From Alicyclobacillus mali (GTDB taxonomy: Bacteria > Bacillota > Bacilli > Alicyclobacillales > Alicyclobacillaceae), in assembly GCF_017329565.1 (NCBI RefSeq), contig NZ_JAFMTT010000006.1: DNA of 64,000 nucleotides. One strand, 5' to 3'. The notes below the pieces were generated by a model. It worked only from the letters and a program-made list of their open reading frames with translations, ran no database searches and was not told where the DNA came from. The translations under genes and the position numbers were made by a program. Below are positions 60,120 through 64,000 of the stretch, piece after piece. Each line of letters opens with the position of its first letter. The first letter of the stretch is position 1.

Positions 60120-60848
60120 GTGGACTACTTGGATGCATTGGGCCGAGCGGATGTTGCGGGGGCTCATCCCGGAGGACTCGCGCTAACGGAATGGTGGATG
60201 GAACATGTTCCGCTGCAGGTCGGGTCCGCCGTGCTGGACATCGGGTGTGGAACGGGGGCCACTGCGCTCAAGCTTGCGGAGAAACATTTGCACGTCACAG
60301 CCCTAGACGCTCGTCGTGAGATGATCGATCGGCTACGGGCTCGAGCTGAGCGGGCTCATCTCCCGTTGCACACCGTGGTTGGGGTGGCCGAGAATTTGCC
60401 CTGGCCAGGCGCGTCTTTCGATGTCGTGATCGGAGAATCGGTGCTCGTGTTCACGAGCATCTCCGCTGTACTGCGAGAGGTGCGCCGCGTGATGAAGGCG
60501 AGCGGTTTCGCTGTGTTCGTCGAGATGGTGGCCCCTCCGCATCCGCCGAGCGGATTGCACGAGGAGGCCACGCGCGTTTACGGAGCGCGCGAGGTACCCA
60601 CACTCGCGCGCTGGCAGGAACACTTTTGCGCGGCGGGCTTCGTACCATCAGTTCTCCGAAGCGGAACCCTGTGGTCGCTGGCTCTAGAAGTTGCGCCCGT
60701 CATGTCCGAAGCCCCTGTTGCGCACGAGCAATTGGCTTCCCTGGCGGAACCGGAGGTCGCACGCGCTCTGGCAGAGCATTTCGCCTGGATGGAACGTTTC
60801 GGTTCAACACTTGAGTATGGCGTCTTCTTTCTGATACCGAAGCCGTAA
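60120..60848 (+). CDS. Class I SAM-dependent methyltransferase
   Basis: 242 residues, UbiE/COQ5-like. The SAM motif VLDIGCGTGATALKLAEK, then VTALDARREMIDRL, ENLPWPGASFDVVIGESVLVF and VRRVMKASGFAVFVE. The substrate cannot be inferred. GTG start; upstream GGGGGAA. Convergent with the phosphoesterase (2-base gap). Confidence 0.82.
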   Translation: MDYLDALGRADVAGAHPGGLALTEWWMEHVPLQVGSAVLDIGCGTGATALKLAEKHLHVTALDARREMIDRLRARAERAHLPLHTVVGVAENLPWPGASFDVVIGESVLVFTSISAVLREVRRVMKASGFAVFVEMVAPPHPPSGLHEEATRVYGAREVPTLARWQEHFCAAGFVPSVLRSGTLWSLALEVAPVMSEAPVAHEQLASLAEPEVARALAEHFAWMERFGSTLEYGVFFLIPKP

Positions 60849-60850
60849 CG

Positions 60851-61564
60851 TCAACTCCAAGGTAGCAGCCAGCCATCAGGAAGTTGCCATGGTTTGAAAT
60901 GGAGGTAGTCGGAGCTGACCAGTTGGTAATGGATGCCGTCCAATTGTCCGTTGAATGCGAACCGATGCGCAGGTCCGTGCAGATGACCGTAGACACATAC
61001 TCGGACGCCGTATTCCACCAGCAATTTGTGGAACGGAGAATCTGGATGTTCGCCATCCACAGGCGGATAGTGCATGAGGCAGAGAATGGGTTTTGCCTCT
61101 TTGACAGCCGCCTTGAGCGATAACTCGAGGCGGACGATTTCCCGCCGCAGAATCGGCTCATCGTCTTCCGGTTTGTAGGAAGGGTGATGGGGCAATGTCC
61201 ATCCGCGAGTGCCAGCAAAACAAAGGTGATCCAGCACGAGGCAGTCATTTTGCAAGGCGTACATGTCATTTGGAAGTGATTTCCTAACCTTCTGAATGCC
61301 CCCCCACCAAAAGTCATGGTTTCCACGAATGAGGATTTTTCGGCCAGGCAGACCGCCGATCCACGCCAAATCCGGCACGGCTTCTTCTAACTTCATGGCC
61401 CATGAAATATCACCTGGGATGAGGACGATGTCATCCCGGTCAACCTTTTCGTTCCAGTTGCGTGCGATTTTCTCGGCGTGATTGCGCCATTCCGGTCCAA
61501 ATACATCCATTGGCTTCGTTTGCGATGTATCCAGATGCAAGTCCGCGATCGCGTAGATGGCCAC
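60851..61564 (-). CDS. Calcineurin-like metallophosphoesterase
   Basis: 237 residues with the five metal-binding blocks: ADLHLD (near 7), PGDISW, RGNHDFWWGG, LMHYPP and YGHLHGPAH. Close to the YkuE/Ser-Thr phosphatase-like bacterial group often found as single genes. GTG start at 61564 with GAGGAGG upstream and an extended -10 box 24 bases further. Confidence 0.85.
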   Translation of the reverse strand: MAIYAIADLHLDTSQTKPMDVFGPEWRNHAEKIARNWNEKVDRDDIVLIPGDISWAMKLEEAVPDLAWIGGLPGRKILIRGNHDFWWGGIQKVRKSLPNDMYALQNDCLVLDHLCFAGTRGWTLPHHPSYKPEDDEPILRREIVRLELSLKAAVKEAKPILCLMHYPPVDGEHPDSPFHKLLVEYGVRVCVYGHLHGPAHRFAFNGQLDGIHYQLVSSDYLHFKPWQLPDGWLLPWS

Positions 61565-61587
61565 GGTGGTTCCTCCTCGACCGTTTC

Positions 61588-61596
61588 ATGATACCA
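61588..61596 (-). promoter_or_regulatory. Extended -10 promoter of the phosphoesterase gene
   Basis: On the minus strand: TGGTATCAT, a TGn-extended -10 box, 24 bases before the GTG start. The rest of 61565-61697 holds no other recognisable element. Confidence 0.5.
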
Positions 61597-61697
61597 CAAT
61601 TGCCCGCACGGCCCTCGTTTACCGCGGCAGACGTGATTCTCCTCGATTTTATCGACGAAAAGGTGCGCGTGATGTTGAATGATGGTGGGGGATGGCG

Positions 61698-63062
61698 ATG
61701 TGGACCGAAGAACAATGGGCTGCGATTGAACCTAAAGATGTGTCGTCGGTGGTGGTGGCGGCGCCTGGAAGCGGGAAAACGACAGTCATGACAGAGCATA
61801 TGGCGCAAGTCATAGCAACGGGCCGGACGCCAGCGCAGCGCATCCTGGCGATGACTTTTACGCGGCAGGCGGCCGAACACATGCGTCAGAAGCTTCGCAG
61901 ACATGAGCGTCTGCGGCCCGTGGCTGTCGAGTCGTGCGTCATGGGTACCTTTCATGCTGTGTTTTTTCGTGCGCTCCTCGAGGCTGATTGGGAAGTGCGG
62001 CCCGTGCTGTCACAGCGGGATCAATATGCGTTGATGCGGGAAGCTGTTGTGGACGTATTGGGCGAGCGTCGCGCGGTGACCATGTATGAACTTCAGTCCT
62101 ACCTCACGATGTACAGCCGGACTGTGGGTAGGCAGGCGTGGGATGAATTGGGCGACAAAGAAAAGAGAATTTTCGAAACCTTCGTTCGCAAGAAGCAAGC
62201 ATCGAATTACTGGGATCACGACGACATTTTATTGGCTTCTTTGCAACTGTTGCGGTCAAAAACAGTGCCGAAAATTCGTCTTTGTGAAATGAGCTACATC
62301 CTTGTGGACGAGTTTCAAGATACGAACGAGCTACAATGGGAATTACTGACATCCCTCGTGCAACGAAATGGCGCGTTCGCATTCGTGGTCGGTGACGACG
62401 ATCAGTCCATTTACGCGTTTCGCGGTGCATCCCCGGTTTATCTTCAGCGCGCTGTAGAGGTCCTCCCCAAGGCTCGACAGAAGCTGCTCACCATGAACTT
62501 CCGATCGGACCGACGAATTCTACATCACGCTGCACAATTGATCCAACATGTGAAAAGTCGAGTGGACAAGCCTCTCCGCGGTGTCCACGACGCGGAAGGC
62601 ATCTGTCGGGCTTATGAGGTTCAACATCGCACCGCGCAATGGGACGTTCTCGCACGGGTGGTTCGGCGATCTGTACTTCGTCCGTATTCCGTGGCGATTC
62701 TTGCGCGTACTCGAAATCAACTGGCGACTGCATGGACGGCGATGAGGAGCCTGTTGGGAGCGGAGTGGTCTCTTGCAGCGAGAAATGTTGAGTTTCGCAC
62801 GTTTCATGATAGCAAGGGGAAAGAGTGGGATGTCGTTGCTTTGCTCGATATGGCAGTGCCGTATCGCGCGATGACCGATTCGGACGACGAGCGGCGCCTC
62901 CTGTATGTCGCGATGACGCGAGCGCGCCATGAGTTATACGCGTTTGTCCCTCGAGTGATACAGGGGACCCAATGTCACATTCACCCGTATTTGTTGGAGG
63001 CGGGGCTTCGGGCCTGTCCTGTCTCCCCCAAAGACATCATGGAGGCATTCGAAATTGGATGA
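61698..63062 (+). CDS. Compact UvrD/Rep-like helicase
   Basis: 454 residues, far shorter than UvrD/PcrA (about 720). Superfamily 1A motifs: Walker A APGSGKTT (Lys27), Ia MTFTRQAAEHM, II ILVDEFQDTNE, III VGDDDQSIYAFRGA, IV NFRSDRRIL, V FRTFHDSKGKEWDVV and VI LLYVAMTRARHELY. Between IV and V only about 110 residues are left, so domain 2B seems to be missing. ATG 61698 has GGTGGGGG six bases upstream; ATG 61692 touches that site. Confidence 0.88.
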   Translation: MWTEEQWAAIEPKDVSSVVVAAPGSGKTTVMTEHMAQVIATGRTPAQRILAMTFTRQAAEHMRQKLRRHERLRPVAVESCVMGTFHAVFFRALLEADWEVRPVLSQRDQYALMREAVVDVLGERRAVTMYELQSYLTMYSRTVGRQAWDELGDKEKRIFETFVRKKQASNYWDHDDILLASLQLLRSKTVPKIRLCEMSYILVDEFQDTNELQWELLTSLVQRNGAFAFVVGDDDQSIYAFRGASPVYLQRAVEVLPKARQKLLTMNFRSDRRILHHAAQLIQHVKSRVDKPLRGVHDAEGICRAYEVQHRTAQWDVLARVVRRSVLRPYSVAILARTRNQLATAWTAMRSLLGAEWSLAARNVEFRTFHDSKGKEWDVVALLDMAVPYRAMTDSDDERRLLYVAMTRARHELYAFVPRVIQGTQCHIHPYLLEAGLRACPVSPKDIMEAFEIG

Positions 63063-63071
63063 AAAATCGCT

Positions 63072-63100
63072 GGACTTTTCGCGTTGTAACTAATACAATG
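63072..63100 (+). promoter_or_regulatory. Possible sigma-A promoter after the helicase gene
   Basis: TGGACT (63072-63077), 17 bases, TACAAT (63095-63100), about 75 bases before a small open frame. Confidence 0.4.
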
Positions 63101-63173
63101 AAGATAAAACAGAGCTGTTATACATCATCTGTTGTAGATCAAATTCGGACTAAACCCCGGGGGAGTGGTATAG

Positions 63174-63341
63174 GTGACGAGGAGTCATCCAATGAAGGGT
63201 GCAGAAGTGAAGAGCGCTTCGTATTCGGATTGTGTGAATTTCACTTCACCCGTGGAGAGCACGCGGGAGTTTGCCGACACGGAGAATAAACAGTGGGTCC
63301 AAGAGCGACTTCTGGACTATTATCACGGGAGCCGAGGATGA
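63174..63341 (+). CDS. Possible small protein, 55 residues
   Basis: GTG 63174 with GGGGGAG eight bases upstream; ATG 63192 in frame. The charged peptide ends KQWVQERLLDYYHGSRG. No family recognised. A promoter-like pair is upstream and a terminator follows 55 bases downstream, which supports a small transcription unit between the helicase gene and the rRNA operon. Confidence 0.42.
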   Translation: MTRSHPMKGAEVKSASYSDCVNFTSPVESTREFADTENKQWVQERLLDYYHGSRG

Positions 63342-63396
63342 GCAAGCTTTGATCTTCGATTGCTATATCTGAATGGGTCGAACGTGAGAGGGCGAG

Positions 63397-63429
63397 CGCG
63401 CCGAGGTGAATATCGGCGCGTATTTTTCG
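63397..63429 (+). terminator. Terminator upstream of the rRNA operon (first)
   Basis: CGCGCCGA (63397-63404), 8-base loop, TCGGCGCG (63413-63420), then TATTTTTCG. Confidence 0.75.
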
Positions 63430-63467
63430 TGTAGCCAAGCAGTGTGATCTCTTTTTGTCAAAGTGCT

Positions 63468-63492
63468 GCCTCCCAACTGGGCGGTCTTTTTT
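63468..63492 (+). terminator. Terminator upstream of the rRNA operon (second)
   Basis: GCCTCCC (63468-63474), loop AACT, GGGCGGT (63479-63485) with one mismatch, followed by CTTTTTT. Shields the rRNA promoter from readthrough. Confidence 0.6.
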
Positions 63493-63503
63493 GCCCATTC
63501 GAC

Positions 63504-63533
63504 TTGACACAGAGGGGTGAGGGGTGATAGTAT
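63504..63533 (+). promoter_or_regulatory. rRNA operon promoter
   Basis: TTGACA at 63504-63509, 18 bases, TAGTAT at 63528-63533: a strong sigma-A pair. Confidence 0.7.
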
Positions 63534-63540
63534 CATTCTC

Positions 63541-63658
63541 GCCGCCCGCGAGGCGGCACGAAAACCGCGCGGTGGCGCGGGAATCGCTCCTTGAAAACTA
63601 AACACACGAGACCACCAAGCCCGTGAGTCATTGTGACCACAGGTCAGGATAGAGCAGT
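63541..63658 (+). other. rRNA leader region
   Basis: Between promoter and 16S: a GC-rich stem (GCCGCCCGCGAGGCGGC at about 63541) and CCTTGAAAACTAAACA near 63592, the usual motif before Bacillales 16S genes, which takes part in processing and antitermination. Confidence 0.6.

Positions 63659-64000
<342 letters not shown>

Overview
The window is one continuous piece of chromosome from a thermophilic, acid-loving, endospore-forming Firmicute, most likely Alicyclobacillus (A. acidocaldarius group). The signs are a GC-rich genome with strong AGGAGG-type ribosome sites, many GTG/TTG starts, a large endospore gene set in the Bacillus order, an OLE RNA (known from extremophilic Firmicutes), and the first ~340 bases of a 16S rRNA gene at the right edge. 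No prophage, insertion sequence, CRISPR array or tRNA gene was seen. Almost every gene is intact and most genes overlap or sit close together in operons.

Left part (1-24.2 kb): the end of gcvPB, a histidine phosphatase, aroQ-efp, the eight-gene spoIIIA operon (engulfment-stage channel between mother cell and forespore), accB-accC (fatty-acid synthesis), Asp23/AmaP-type envelope stress genes, nusB, a divergent TsaD-like ATPase, a ferredoxin-NADP reductase, and folD-xseA-xseB-ispA. Where Bacillus subtilis has dxs, this genome has an ~630-nt OLE RNA with its own promoter, followed by its membrane partner oapA. Next come tlyA, a membrane protein of unknown function and nadK in the place of ahrC, then recN, spoIVB and spo0A. 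The spo0A promoter carries a sigma-H core and a near-perfect Spo0A box.

Middle part (24.2-43.4 kb): hemQ (coproheme decarboxylase), two M20-type hydrolases, a YgjP-type metallopeptidase, a lipoprotein, a permease, a GH18 hydrolase, molybdopterin genes (a MoaD-MoaE fusion and moaC), lipA-lipB, nudF, an EndoQ-like nuclease, spoIIM, an RNHCP protein, xerD, deoB, dacF, a TPR regulator, and the spoIIAA-spoIIAB-sigF operon, again with a sigma-H/Spo0A-box promoter.

Right part (43.4-64 kb): spoVAC-D-E-Ea (dipicolinate uptake), a 44-aa small protein, a probably leaderless spermidine-synthase-like gene, an M50 protease, scpA-scpB, ytfI-ytfJ, spmA-spmB, rluB, a spore lipoprotein and a ResD/ResE-type two-component system. 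A less familiar accessory stretch follows (55-63 kb): two small paralogous MTWIY proteins, an XRE regulator, a divergent sirtuin with a hairpin over its ribosome site, a PrsW protease, a DUF2797 protein, a PDZ-less HtrA-like protease, a methyltransferase, a phosphoesterase and a compact UvrD-like helicase. Two terminators and a sigma-A promoter precede the rRNA operon.

The sporulation genes cover the course of the process: entry (spo0A), forespore sigma factor control (spoIIA), engulfment and channel (spoIIM, spoIIIA), mother-cell signalling (spoIVB), and cortex, dipicolinate and maturation (dacF, spoVA, spm, ytfJ). The most notable accessory system is OLE RNA with OapA. The least described element is the MTWIY small-protein family.
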